A DNA stretch of 64,000 nt from Ottelia alismoides (lineage: Eukaryota; Streptophyta; Magnoliopsida; Alismatales; Hydrocharitaceae). Positions 35,833 through 46,990 of this stretch are shown in pieces. Made by a program: the position numbers and the translations under genes. Numbering within the stretch: position 1 is the stretch's first letter; each line of letters starts with the position of its first letter. The DNA is taken from positions 1 to 64,000 of the forward strand of contig JAZKJV010010524.1 in NCBI GenBank assembly GCA_037367405.1, written 5' to 3'. The notes under the pieces are model-generated. The model did not search any database. It saw only the letters and a list, made by a program, of their open reading frames with translations, and was not told the origin of the DNA.

Positions 35833-36075
35833 TGTTAAAGTATGTATTAGAGGGGACCACCCACTCATGTTTAGTCCCACATCTACTATCTGTGGGACTC
35901 CAACCTGTCAGTGGGGCTATATAAGAAGCCCTGCATCCCGTGTACTCATTGAGAAACTTCAATAGAAGATTCGACCCTTTGAGGCCTTCTGTTATCATTT
36001 CATTATGCTCTTTAGGAAGTAGAGTTCTACATAAAATTACAAGTGTTTATCGCATCTATTTATTTAATTTCTACA
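35833..36075 (+). repeat. E4 right LTR (243 bp)
   Basis: It starts TGTTAAAGTATG and ends ATTTCTACA, matching the left LTR with many substitutions and small gaps. A TATA box, CTATATAAG, is at 35917-35925. Confidence 0.85.
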
Positions 36076-36620
36076 ATTCTTTTCTAGTCTCTCCATCGGT
36101 CCATATCAAATGATACTTTGGCTTTAGTTAGGATTTTTTTTTTAAAGTCTGATATGTTTTTTCACAATCTTCATATACCGTATAGGACAATCTTAGTGGT
36201 CTTCCTAAGGAGTGTGTTCTATTCATAGAGTCAGTTTTGATTTGCGATGCCACACAACATAATCCCCTTCATCTTTTAGGGATTGTGTGGAATGTCTATA
36301 TCCAATAATGTTGTTCTTCCCTTGGTGAAGCTAATTTCTACGTCCCCTTCTGATGTTCAACCATGTATTGTTTTGTTTGTTTTGCATGTGCTTTGGTGTG
36401 TTGGTAACAACTAATTTTTGGGAAGTTTTATTTCATCCCATTTTGGCGGTTTGGGTTTAAATGTTATTTTTTTGTTTGTGAGGAATAATGCATTTATTCC
36501 TTTTTCTTGTGATGTAGCTGGTTGAGGTGTTACGATGTTCATTGGCTTAAAATATATTCTATAACATAAAGCTATATTTTCAGAAGTTGGATCCATATCA
36601 AAATTAAAGCTTTGTATAAT
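36076..36620 (-). pseudogene. Unidentified ORF remnant, possibly pararetroviral, proximal part
   Basis: On the - strand an open stretch (36596-36411) with a Lys/Pro-rich end is followed, in the same frame and through several stops, by a segment with EGDVEISFTKGRTT (about 36330) and on to the E4 boundary. The frame then continues at 33240. The hydrophilic, basic character and the D-G-D-V-x-I-S-F-T-like phrase recall the segment after the movement protein in caulimovirid polyproteins. That is an impression from memory, not an alignment. No start, RT or protease is present nearby. Confidence 0.35.
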
Positions 36621-36964
36621 TAACGTTAATACCTTAAAGGCATGTTTGGTAGGGGGTATGGATCGAAATAAGACCTTATTCCCTTCTTCCCTAATCCCTT
36701 CTTATCCACTCTCTTGTTCCCTTCCCCACTTCACATGTTCCTCTTTATCCACTAACTTACAAACTTTAATCATTATCCCTCATGTGTCAGCCGAATAGAA
36801 AATAGCACCAAACTATCCTTATTCCTCTTTTCCTCATTATTCTTTCTTATTCTTATCCTTTCAACTGCACATAAATGGTGTCTTATTCCACTTTATACAT
36901 GAAAGACCGTCTCTTCTACCACTCTTTTTTTTTGACAAATCTTCTACCACTCTTAATTAAGGAA
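36621..36964. other. CT-rich remnant with MITE-like left end
   Basis: The phrase GGCATGTTTGGTAGGGGGTA (about 36639) is typical of the end of PIF/Harbinger- or hAT-type MITEs, and is followed by repeated TCTTATTC-like phrases. No matching inverted end is found before 36965, so it is at best a truncated MITE. Nothing else is seen. Confidence 0.4.
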
Positions 36965-37039
36965 AAAATATTATTTTTAATATCAGGTGCTAGAGGGAAA
37001 GTCAATCAAAAATCACGACAAACTTGTGGATCTTTTGAG

Positions 37040-37475
37040 ACGCTAAATGGTGACGGTCAGGGAACAATCGTCTCCTACAGAATCAGAGGAGACGGTTTTG
37101 GCGCCACCGCCCCTTATGTTATGTACAAGGGATGGTCATTGTTGACCGTCCCTGATGATGGACTCTGTGGCGGTGGTTATGTAACCATCCCTTACTAATG
37201 CAGCTTTTGTTTGTTTCTTCTGTACACGAGGACCGTAGGGGACAGACCTAACCGTCCCCTATACATCATTGTTGACGTCACAAAAAGCTATCAGAAAGGA
37301 TGGGCGAGACCGTCCCTTATATAAAAGTGGAAGGGATGGTTGCAGGACCGTCCCCGATGTGTTTGTACTGGTGGGACATGTAGTAATAGTACCCAAAGGG
37401 GACGTTTCACTTATAACCATCCCTGGTCATTATTAAAGGAGACGGTCGAACAACCATCCTCGATGATCTTATACC
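37040..37475. repeat. CACTA left subterminal repeats
   Basis: At least ten copies of a GGGA(C/T)GGT core occur in both orientations, for example near 37085, 37128, 37150, 37183, 37256, 37307, 37333, 37351, 37425 and 37440. The copies at 37128-37155 form a palindrome. Such arrays are TNPA-type binding sites in En/Spm elements. Confidence 0.85.
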
Positions 37476-38065
37476 CCCTCGGCCCGAGTCCTATCCTCAT
37501 TCCGCTCATAACTCCCTACATCGCATCCCTACCTCCTCCTCCCCTATCGCCTTCGCCCGAGCTCCTCCTCCCTTTTGAAGCCTCCATCAATGTCGTCGGC
37601 TCTTTCCTCGGCTCTCGTTTGACGACACCCAGTGTCCTCTTCTTCTGTGAGTTCTTTCCAACTTTTTTTCATTTGTAATACATTATTAATTTAATATAGC
37701 TGTTTTTAACTATATTTTGTTTTTTAGACTAATAATTTAATCTTTGGAATTAATCATAATCATTATTTTTATTTTGAGTCATGATGTTTAGTTGTAATTG
37801 AAACATTTCAAATGATGCAATTAAAAGATTTCAAATGATGTTGTAATTAAAACTTCTATACTAATGATGTTTTTAAGTGGTAATTGACGTAGTTGTTGTA
37901 CTTATGATGAAACATTTGTATTAAAAAAATATAAATTCTAATTAATGTTATACATAATGCTTATAGAATATTATTAAAATGATTGGAGTATAGGAAAGAT
38001 AGTGTACAAGAGATTCATACCAGATATTAACCTTGTTGTTATCTTTGGATCTTTACCTTTAGAAA

Positions 38066-41000
38066 ATGGATAAAAGTTGGATGAACAAAAGGTTTGATGA
38101 TCAGACTTATAACAAAGGTGTTATGGGATTCTTAGACTGGGTATTTCGGTGTGAGTCACTCTATTATATTATAGGAGGCGAAGGAGATAGGATCCTTTGT
38201 CCTTGCATAAGATGCAAGAACACTTTAAGTCACAATCGAACTGTAGTTTATGAGCATCTGATATTAAATGATTTTTGGCTTCAGTATACGAATTGAACGT
38301 ATCATGGTGAAGGATTAATATTTGTAGAAGTCAATAATGCCTCAGTTGATGATGAAAGAGATATGTCTGAAACAGATGACTGTAGTGGTATGTTTGAGAT
38401 GTTAGACAATATTCGAGGGCATAACGCTGATGAAAGGATGGAATCGCTTCATGATACTTTACACAAAAAGATAAAAGATGCAGAAAATCCTATATACCCA
38501 AGAATCAAAATGTCTCGTTTACGTTTTCTTTTGGAGTTATTTAAGATAAAAATGAAGAATCGATGTACAACGGTTGCAATGACATATGTGTTACAATTAA
38601 TTAGGATAATGTTAAATAATCCTGAAGGTTTTCCAAAAGATTGAAAGGACGTTAAGTCCAGATTCCACTCACTTGGACTAAATTACGAGAAAATTGATGC
38701 ATATCCAAACAACTGCATTTTATATTGGAAGGAATATTCAAATTTAGATATATGTCATGACTGCAAAGCCAGCAGATATAAGAATACAAGTTATGATTTG
38801 AACAAGAAAAAATCAGAGAAGATTTTAGGGTTCTTTCATTTGATTCCCGATTATAGCGATTATATTCATATGAAAGAACAACTAGAATGATGATATGACA
38901 CAGTAATATAAAAAAAGATATAACTGGTGTTATGTGAAATACCGATGAGTTGACGAAATTTGATGAAAGATATCCATTGTTCTCTGAATAAGTAAGAAAT
39001 GTAAGATTAGGTCTCACTTCCGACGGTTTTAATCCATTTGAAATTATGAGTAGGAGTTACTCTATTTGGCATGTAATGCTTGTTACATATAATATGCCAC
39101 CTTGGATATCAATGGTATATTCTTTTATGATGATGTCTTTATTGATACCCGGTCCAAAAGGACCAGGGAATGAGATAAACACTTATATGCAACCTTTGAT
39201 TTTTGAACTAAAGATTTTGTGGAATACTGGAGTGAGGACGTATGACGTGGTAAAGAAAGAATTCTTTACAATACGTGCTTCTTTATTATGGACAATTATT
39301 GATTTTTCGATGTACGCTGATTTATCTAGTTAGAATACGAAAGATAAACTTGCATGTCCAATTTGCATGGATAAAACACAATCGACATGGCTAACTACGA
39401 GTATGAAACATTGTTATTTGAGTCGCCGTCGTTTCTTACCTGCAATCATATATGCTTGAAAGTGAAAATAATTACAAATTTGACAGACAGTCGTTTGGAC
39501 ATCGAATAAGTTTGAATTGACGATCTGGTGGCACAGTGTGGAAGGAATAAGAAAAGTTGGGTAACTTCTCTCTAGGTCGATTATTTAAGAGGAAGTTATC
39601 TGGCGGATGGCGGAAACAAAGTATTTTTTTCGAGAACTATCCTACTGCCATACTTTACAGATCCATCATAACTTAGATGTGATGCATATAGAGAAGAATG
39701 TTATGGAAAATATTCTTAGAATTTTAAATCTTTCTAGTACTGCGAAAGATAGTTTGCAAGCTAGACGTGATCTGATACAGTTGGGTATCCAACCCAAACT
39801 ACATCCGACAGAGTCAGATAATAATTCTAGAGTATCAATTCTTGAAGTGATTTATACATTATCTAGTGAGACAAAGATAAGATACTCAATTTTATTAAAT
39901 CAATTAGAGTATTGGATGGATTCTCGTCACAAATAAGCACGTGTATAAATCTGATGGAAAGAAAGATATCATAATTAGAAAGTCATGTTTGCCATGTATT
40001 AATGCAAGTTTATTTTTCGTTAACCATCAGGGGAGTTATACATCATTATGTTATGAAGCCACTAATCAAACTCAACCAATTTTTTAAAGTCATTTGTTCG
40101 AAGACTTTAGATCCTAAAGTGTTGTTCCGGTTAGAGATAGATATTGTTATCACTTTATGTAAGATGGAGCAAGTCTTTCCAACTACTTTTTTGATATAAT
40201 GATACATATAATTATTCATCTTGCTAGTAAAGCTCAGATATGTGATCATGTATATTATCGATGTATGTGTCCAACTGAATAATATTTAAGAAATTAAAAA
40301 TATGGTGGTTAATAAAGCTGCACCTGAAGGTTGCATTGTCGAAGGATATTTTATGTGAAAAATGCATTGCATTTTGTGACATGTATACGGATGATGGCAA
40401 GAGTATCAGATTCGATCGGTTCAAACGAAATAATTACGGTGAGCTGTGGACTGAAGATCCAAATAAACTTTGGGTATTTCAACAAAATGGACGAGCTATT
40501 TTAAAGAGTATCCATCAAAGTATATCAGATGATGAACGAGACCTTATTCAATACTATATCTTAATGAAATTAGGTGAGGTTGATTGTTTCTTTGAAGATT
40601 TTCGTAAGTACAAAGAAATCAGACTTTCTTAAATGGTTCAAGGATAGTGTTGAACTGTTAAAAGTTACCAAATATGAACGGTGGAGTATGAATCTTGATA
40701 TTATCCAATGGTGTCCATTCTCAATAGCAGTGTCACATTATGGCTCTATCGTTAATGGATTTAGATTTAGAAAAAAGTCAATTAATGAGAATAAAGCAAC
40801 ACAGTTTTCTGGAGTGATAGTGAAGGCCGAACTCTTATCTAAAATTGATGGATACTATGGTAAAATTATTAATATACTAGACATCCGTTTTACACATGAT
40901 GCAAGGCGTGTTCTATTTCATTGCATTTGGTTCGATGTGGGTCGTGTTGGAGCAGGTTAAAAGAAAGATAAAAATAGAGTTCTCTCTTTAAAGCAAACAT

Positions 41001-41200
41001 GTCGGTTACAAACAAACGAGCCGTATGCGCTTTCCAGTCAGGTAAAACAGGTCTTTTATGTACAACTTTGTTAGTGGGTGGATTATACCTGTTAGGATAA
41101 CATCGAGAGACTTCTTTGATGTTAACGAATAGGAAGATGCATTGGATAATGATGTTGCATACAATAATATTTCAAATAATTTTTTTATTATGCAGTAAAC
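38066..41200 (+). pseudogene. CACTA TNP2-type transposase, decayed
   Basis: The start MDKSWM (38066) opens a transposase-associated domain with LCPCIRCKN and VVYEHLILNDFW. The same frame, through two stops, gives YPRIKMSRLRFLLELFKIK and GLNYEKIDAYPNNCILYWKE (about 38680-38740). The Transposase_21 core follows in another frame: VRLGLTSDGFNPFEIMSRSY (about 39001), LIPGPKGPGNEINTYMQPL, LACPICMDKT, HHNLDVMHIEKNVMENIL (about 39661). C-terminal DUF4218/DUF4216-like parts follow (about 40330-40960: VEGYFMCEKCIAFC-like, WFKDSVE, FHCIWFDVGR) and a tail to about 41200. Breaks: stops at 38294 and 38642 (TGA), a frame change near 38890-38990, further ones near 39330 and 40600. Confidence 0.9.
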
Positions 41201-41315
41201 AATGACATTGCTATTAGCAACGCGAGGTAATGTTATTTTTTATTTTATATTCATATAATCGATATCTTGTAATCGATCTAAATGTATTTTTAAATCATAT
41301 TCTATTGAAATGCAG

Positions 41316-41375
41316 ATATGGCTCCTAGACCCAGGCGTATTCGGTAAGTTGCCGAACCTCCTCAGCAACCACAGG
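41316..41375 (+). pseudogene. Start of CACTA second gene, truncated
   Basis: ATG at 41316 opens MAPRPRRIR, then a stop, then a Pro/Gln-rich phrase. A basic and Gln/Pro-rich start downstream of TNP2 is common for the second CACTA gene. Only about 20 codons remain before the junction with E3. Confidence 0.4.
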
Positions 41376-42536
41376 GAGCAGCGGCTCTCTTCGACCACTA
41401 AAGGGTCCCTTCGAATGTTGTCACCAAGGGGAAGGAGTCTAGGGTAGAGGGAGAGTGTGTGACGCGAGCTATGGCTCTGGGCAATGAAATGGAGATTTTA
41501 TAGGCAGTCCCAGGTGGCTGGAAAGAAGCAGAGACTGCACGCAAACCGAGGAAAATCTGTCCTTCCCTAGGGATCTGTGAGGGTCACTGATCCATGGGGA
41601 AGAAGCAAGAGTTGAAATCGGGGCAGGAGACGGTTAGATCCGAGTTAGAAAATTTTGAGAAGACAGGGCGAAACTCGTATTCGGATGAAGAATGGTCTGG
41701 GAGGGGGAGTTGACCGGGGTTAACATCCCTCCTAGACCAATCAGAAAATAGCTAGGTCAAAATTATTTGTAAAATAATTGTAAAATAGAAAATTATTTTA
41801 TTTTAAAAGATGTTCAACACGAAAAATGTTTATTGTTTTTCAAACTATTTTTTTGTGATTTTTAATTATTTTTATGAAAAATAAATTAAGGTATTTACAT
41901 TATATTACATATATAAAATACTTATGTATTTTTATTTATTTATTTATTTATTTATTTTTGTACAAATACACTAACTTTATATTTTATTTATTTTCAACAT
42001 AAAATTTGGAGTATAAAATAAATTTTATTTTATTTTTGCGAGTTATTTACAAGTGTATAATAAATAGGTTTATGATACATATGTACATGTATTATATACA
42101 AGGTGAGAGAGACTTTATTTTTTTGTTTTTCTTTTATTTTCTAATTTTTATTTTATTTTTAGAAATATCTACAAGGGAGTGAAAACACATTTTTATTTTT
42201 ATTTTTGTGACAATAAAATAAATATATACATACATGCATGGGAGGGGGTATGCACAAGGTAGAGTGCCCCTATCTCTCTCTACAAATTTTATTTGGCGAT
42301 CAGGTCCAGTTCGGACCCTCTATTGGGTTCAGGTCACTCAATATTTATTCTAAATATTTTCCTCTTTTTCTATTATTCTTTATTCTTTTATTTTTGCATA
42401 AATACATGCTAATTATTAACATTTGACAAATGCATGCTTATTGATAATTTATTGCATTTACAACTATATACATGACATTTTGCCAAGATATTTAGCTAAA
42501 ATAAAAGAATAAAGAATGATGAATGGGGATTCGTCA
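41376..42536 (-). repeat. E3 3' LTR, outer part missing
   Basis: It aligns with 54190-55036 and 55716-56012 of the 5' LTR, from GCTCTCTTCGACCACTAAAG to the GGATTCGTCA edge. The first ~2.2 kb of the LTR (52025-54190 in the other copy) is absent. Differences from the partner LTR are clearly fewer than between the E1 LTRs. Confidence 0.88.
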
Positions 42537-42551
42537 CCCCCCTATACTTTA
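42537..42551 (-). other. E3 polypurine tract
   Basis: On the - strand AAAGTATAGGGGGG precedes the LTR start TGACGAATCC. The sequence AGTATAGGGGG also occurs after each stem-loop in the E1 3' tract. Confidence 0.82.
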
Positions 42552-44130
42552 CTTTTGCTAGTCCTTAGCAAACACTTATTTGAAAAAGAAGTAAAAAGCA
42601 AAAGAAAAGAAAAAGAAGGGAAATCAAGGTTGATTATTAAACGTATCTTCATTAAATTGAAGTATGGAGCTCAGTCAGACCTTTGGATTATTAATTTGTC
42701 GGAACCTTATTTGGACTTAAGCTTAAAACTCAACAGCCTCTAAGTTCTACCAATCTATGGTTAAGACTCCTCAATAATCTAGATCAGAACAAGTCTACAT
42801 ACACAAACTCTAATGACCATGAATCTTTCCTTGTACTGTGTAAGTGATATGTAGCTCCCCACCTCAGAAATGACAAAGTGACAACCCCCCTTAACAAGGT
42901 AACTCTAATGCCCTAATCTGGCAGTTATTTCCTCGAGGAGCGGGGTATTCCCTTCTAAGTTCAAGTTCAACCGGCTCAAGAAGAGGAGGAAGAAGATAAT
43001 GGACCATGACCAGTGTAGCCATGTATCCTTGGGAGCCCAACCAGTATAGCTAAGTCTCCCGCAGCAAGCTTCATGAGATGAGAGTGTGTAACATAATCTT
43101 TGCTTTATTTGACTATATACACTCCAGTGGGTATTTTATTTTTAATCAGACCCACCACTTTTTTGGAGTTTTCCTTTCTTTGCACATTTTTTTGTGCATT
43201 TGTACAACATATCTACAAGGTGCAACATATATACATAAAGAGTTTTCCCTCTTGAGTCAGCAGACTATCCCTCTTTTGAAGCTTTATTGCAACCCACAAC
43301 TCTTGTCTTTAGACTTCAACACCATCCGACCAGGTTGAGACGCACTTCCTTCACTAAAAGAAGAAGAGAGGTTCCGCCAAGAAGTACTACTCTCATATGC
43401 TACCCCAAGCCAAAGGAAACTACCTCCTTACCACCTCATCCGTGGAGAGCTATGTGTAATATGCTGGTGAAAGTAAAGCCATTGTCTCTGAGAGTCATGT
43501 GTGCGTTGGTAAGTGTTCTACTTAGGCTCGTCAAGATGGAATATGATCATAGCCTAGTGGACTCAAAGAATTAAGTCACCATGAACCTGAAAAGTCTTAA
43601 TCCTAAGCCTTATAAGGTTCCTCATAGAATTAGGTGGATTAAGGTCTTAACCAAGCTCCATTTTCAATTTAATTCCAAGCCAATTTAAATGTCAACTATG
43701 ATTCAGAAAAACTATAAAAATATATACAAAAATTTTTTTATACAAGTTTTTGAAAATGTGCAAAATTTTTGAAAAATGTTTGAATGAATGAATGCATAAG
43801 GTTTTTGCAAAATATTTACAAACATGTACACAAGGGTTTTTGTAAACTTTTGTTTTTTCAAACATTTTATAGAAATTTTGTACTATATACATGATTTGAT
43901 ATTAAAATATTTACAAACTCTTTACACAAAATGTTTTTACAAACATTTTGTACAAAAAAATTTATAAATAGCTATGTATGTGCAACAAGAATTTTTATGT
44001 ACAAGAAAATTTTTTTTATTTTTTTATGATTTTTGGATAAAAGAATTTTAGCCATTTTATTTATTAACACACTCATACAAAGTACGAGTTATAGCTAAAG
44101 TATATATGAAATATATACGACACCCCCTAT
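42552..44130 (-). other. E3 3' non-coding tract
   Basis: No gene is seen. It aligns with E2 (9297-10083 and 12613-13380). At 44130, in the AAGTATAGGGGG-like phrase, it joins directly to integrase coding sequence; the integrase core and C-terminus, the stem-loop region and perhaps more are deleted at this join. Confidence 0.75.
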
Positions 44131-44560
44131 ACCCAATGACACACATAATCAACGGCCAACATGATGTACTCGAACGCTCATCCTCTGGTAGTCAGTACAT
44201 CTCTTCACGAATTCATCAGAATCCTTGAAGAGAGTAGGCCACCTTAGGCTGGATTGGAGCACTTTCTATACCGTTCTCCTCCTAGAGTGATGTCCTCCTA
44301 CCTCCAGCTTGTGGCAATAGGTGAGGACGCTGTTGTGCTCCTCCTGAGGAATGCACCGTCGCCAGACACTATCCCCTCCTTTATGGTAAAGGATGGGATC
44401 CTCCCAATGGTAAAACTTGGCCTTCGCTAGGAAGGTCTCAAGTCTCTGCCTGAGCCAACCTTGTGGAACTTTCTTGGCAACAAGATAGTTCACAATGTCA
44501 GCAGACCACGGGAGTGAGGCGATAGCAAGGATCGCCTCATATGGGAAGGTCTCTCATATA
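44131..44560 (-). pseudogene. E3 integrase, N-terminal zinc domain only
   Basis: The frame continues from RNase H (stop at 44554) with SADIVNYLVAKKVPQGW, then FYHWEDPILYHKGGDSVWRR, then CHKLEVGGHHSRRRTV and a final segment with LFKDSDEFVKRCTDYQRM. These are the His-His and Cys-Cys parts of the integrase zinc finger. The domain should be followed by the D-D-E core, but the sequence turns into 3' non-coding DNA at about 44130. The element therefore cannot make integrase. Confidence 0.88.
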
Positions 44561-46060
44561 GGATCAATCTGCTCAGAATCCTCAAGATACTCTAATCGGG
44601 AGAGATGATCCGCCACCACATTCTTGACTCTAGGCTTATCCTTAATCTCAATATCAAACTCCTGGAGTAGAAGGATCCATCTAGTCAATCTCGCTTTGGC
44701 ATCCTTCTTTGCCATGAGGTACCTGATGGCGGTATGATCGGTATAAATAGTCACTCTAGATCCCATGATGCATGATATGAACTTATTTTAAGCAAAAACT
44801 ACGGCTAGCATCTCCTTCTCAGTGACGGTGTAGTTCCGTTGCACGACATCCAATGTACAACTAGTGTAGTGAATGGCAAATGGTACTCCATCCCTCCTCT
44901 GTCCCAGCACGGCCCCTACGGCAAAATCGGAGGCATCCGTCATGATCTCGAATGGGAGAGACCAATCAGGCGGCTGGAGGATAGGAGCCTCAACAACTAG
45001 ACTCTTGAGAGTCTCAAATGACGCAAGACACTTATCATCAACTATGAACTCGGTGTCTTTGGTCAGTAAATCAGTCAACGGCCGGGCAATCCTGCTGAAA
45101 TCATGAATGAATCGTCAGTAGAAATCGACGTGCCCCAAAAAAGACCGTAACTGTCACAAGTTAGATGGTGGATTGAGTTTTCTAATGATATCCACCTTGG
45201 TCGAATCCACCTTCATGCCCCTGTTGGAGATGATATGGCCAAGCACCGTCCCTTGAGTCACCATGAAGTGACTCTTCTCCCAAGATAACACAGTTAACCT
45301 CGATGCATCGCTGAAGGACGCGGTCTAGGCACTCAAGATAAGCATCGAACCCATCACCGTAGACCGAAAAGTCATCCATGAAGACATCCATGCACTCACC
45401 CACCATGTCCGAAAAGATGGACAACATGCACCTCTGGAATGTCGCCGGAGCATTGCATAGACCAAAGGACATGCGTCTGAAAGCATACGTCCCAAAGGGA
45501 CAGGTGAATGTGGTCTTGTCCTGGCCCTCTGGCACAATGGCCATCTGATTGTATCCGGAGTATCCGTCAAGAAAGCAGTAATGACTCTTCCTAGCTAGCC
45601 TCTCTATAATATGATCAATAAAAGGCTGCGGGAAATGATCCTTCTTGGTGGCCTAATTCAATCGTCTGTGGTCCACACAGACCCTCCAAGAAGTGTGTAC
45701 CTGGATAGCGATCTCCTCTCCAGACTCACTCACAACAGTAGTGATGCCCGTTTTCTTGGGCACCACATGTAATGAAATAACCCACTTGGAGTCGGAGATG
45801 GGGTAGATAAAATCGTCGCTCCACCATTTCGAGATTTCCTTCATAACAACCTCTCGAAGATTCGGGTTCAACCGCTGCTGGAACTCACGCGATGGCTTGA
45901 CATCCTCTTCGAGATAGATATGGTGGGAGCACAAGGTCAGACTTATCCCCTGGAGATCGGCTACGCTCCATTCTATCATCTTGCAGTTCTTTTCAAGAAC
46001 CTCCATCAAATGAGATTCTTGCTCTCCAGTCAAATCTGCTGAGATAATGACTGGGTGCAT
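44545..46060 (-). pseudogene. E3 reverse transcriptase and RNase H
   Basis: From 46060 down, RT shows GISLTLCSHHIYLEEDVKPS, FIYPISDSKWVISLHVVPKK, VCVDHRRLN, then a TAG that stands for CAG in the usual RLNQATKKDHF. DGYSGYNQMAI, FGTYAFRRMSFGLCNAPATF and the intact catalytic motif VFMDDFSVYG follow (about 45380). A frameshift lies near 45250-45190. RNase H (45078-44554) has WSLPFEIMTDASDFAVGAVL with its catalytic Asp residues, YTVTEKEMLAVVFA, and [19 protein letters not shown]. Stops: 45655, 44788-44786 and near 44554. The catalytic residues of RT and RNase H that I can see are present. Confidence 0.92.
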
Positions 46061-46990
46061 CTCATGCTCGCCCGTAAGGAACCTATACTTTAGCGACTAC
46101 GTCAAGGTCTTCTGCTCTGGACAACTGGGAGCTGGTGGATCTGGTCTTTGAAATGTTTGCGTGAATGCAACCAAATCCATATGGGAGAACTCTCGCTGAA
46201 CTGGAAAATCTGGTGAAGACTGCTCTGCTGGTGTGTCTATGCTCTGAATCGACTCGGTCTCCACCCTAGTTGCTGGCTCTGTGGAAATCAGACACGAAAT
46301 CATATCATCGAACTCTGCCCAATCGATTACTAACTCCGAGGGATCTGAATTTGAATCAAACAACAAATCAACTGCCTCGCTATCGGGAACATGGTCTGCT
46401 GCCTCAAAGGTGTCCTCTGCCAAGAATGCGCTCTCCAAGCTCTCCTTTACTGGAATCTGTGCATTGGCAGGGTCTGAATCTGAGAGGATGGCTCGTGAAA
46501 CAGGGTTTGCCCAAATTGCCTCTTCGTCTGTGATCACAAAATCACACTTCTGATGGACGTCTCGCTCTGCCTCTGTCATATGCTCTGAATCTGTAAGCGG
46601 CTCTGAGCAAGCTGAATCTCGCACTCTAGTCTCATCGATCGTCTCTATTTGTATACTCTCACCCTCAACGCGAAAGTATACCTTCCCGTTATCATGGTTC
46701 AACATTGCCTTGGCTGTGGCCAAGAATGGGCGTCATAAAATGATGGGGGTATCGATCAGAGATTCAGGGATCTCCATGTCCAATATACGAAGTCCACGAG
46801 GAATTGAAGGCCCTGAAGTGTGACGACCATGTCCTTCAGTAACCTCTTCAGCCTCTTAACCGATCGATCAGCAACCTGAAGGACCATCCTGCTCTGTCTA
46901 AGAGGGCCAAACTCGAAGCGCTCGAGTAAGGCTTCCAGAAGTAGGTTAATAGAAGAACTGATGTCTAATAGAGTCCGATCGAACCTCTAC
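46061..46990 (-). pseudogene. E3 aspartic protease and protease-RT linker
   Basis: The protease lies at about 46990-46700: LLDISSSINLLLEALLERF, then GPLRQSRMVLQVADRSVK, then after a frame change LDMEIPESLIDTPIIL and RPFLATAKAML. The Asp of the active site is present but the Thr/Ser-Gly after it reads Ile-Ser, compared with LDIGSS in E1. A long acidic linker (46640-46100) with repeated Asp/Glu-Ser phrases joins it to RT, and the frame is open from 46723 to 46097. Long acidic linkers here are seen in Athila/Tat polyproteins. Confidence 0.8.

Larger units (their letters stand above)
33245..36075 (+). mobile_element. E4: small non-coding LTR element
   Basis: Two related short LTRs (33245-33510 and 35833-36075) enclose 2.3 kb. 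A primer site of initiator tRNA-Met type follows the left LTR directly. The flanks GTTCT (33240-33244) and ATTCT (36076-36080) agree at 4 of 5 positions, as an aged target duplication. No gag or pol is seen, so it is a non-autonomous element, probably copia-derived given the primer. It contains copy 2 of the segment duplicated from next to copia LTR C0. The polypurine tract before the right LTR is weak. Confidence 0.8.
36965..41375 (+). mobile_element. CACTA (En/Spm) transposon, ends not found, right side truncated
   Basis: A cluster of GGGACGGT-type subterminal repeats (37040-37475) precedes a TNP2-type transposase gene on the + strand. The remains of a second gene start at 41316. I cannot find a CACTA terminal motif at the left, so the left border is approximate. 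On the right the sequence changes at about 41376 into the truncated LTR of E3, so the right end is lost. Confidence 0.82.
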
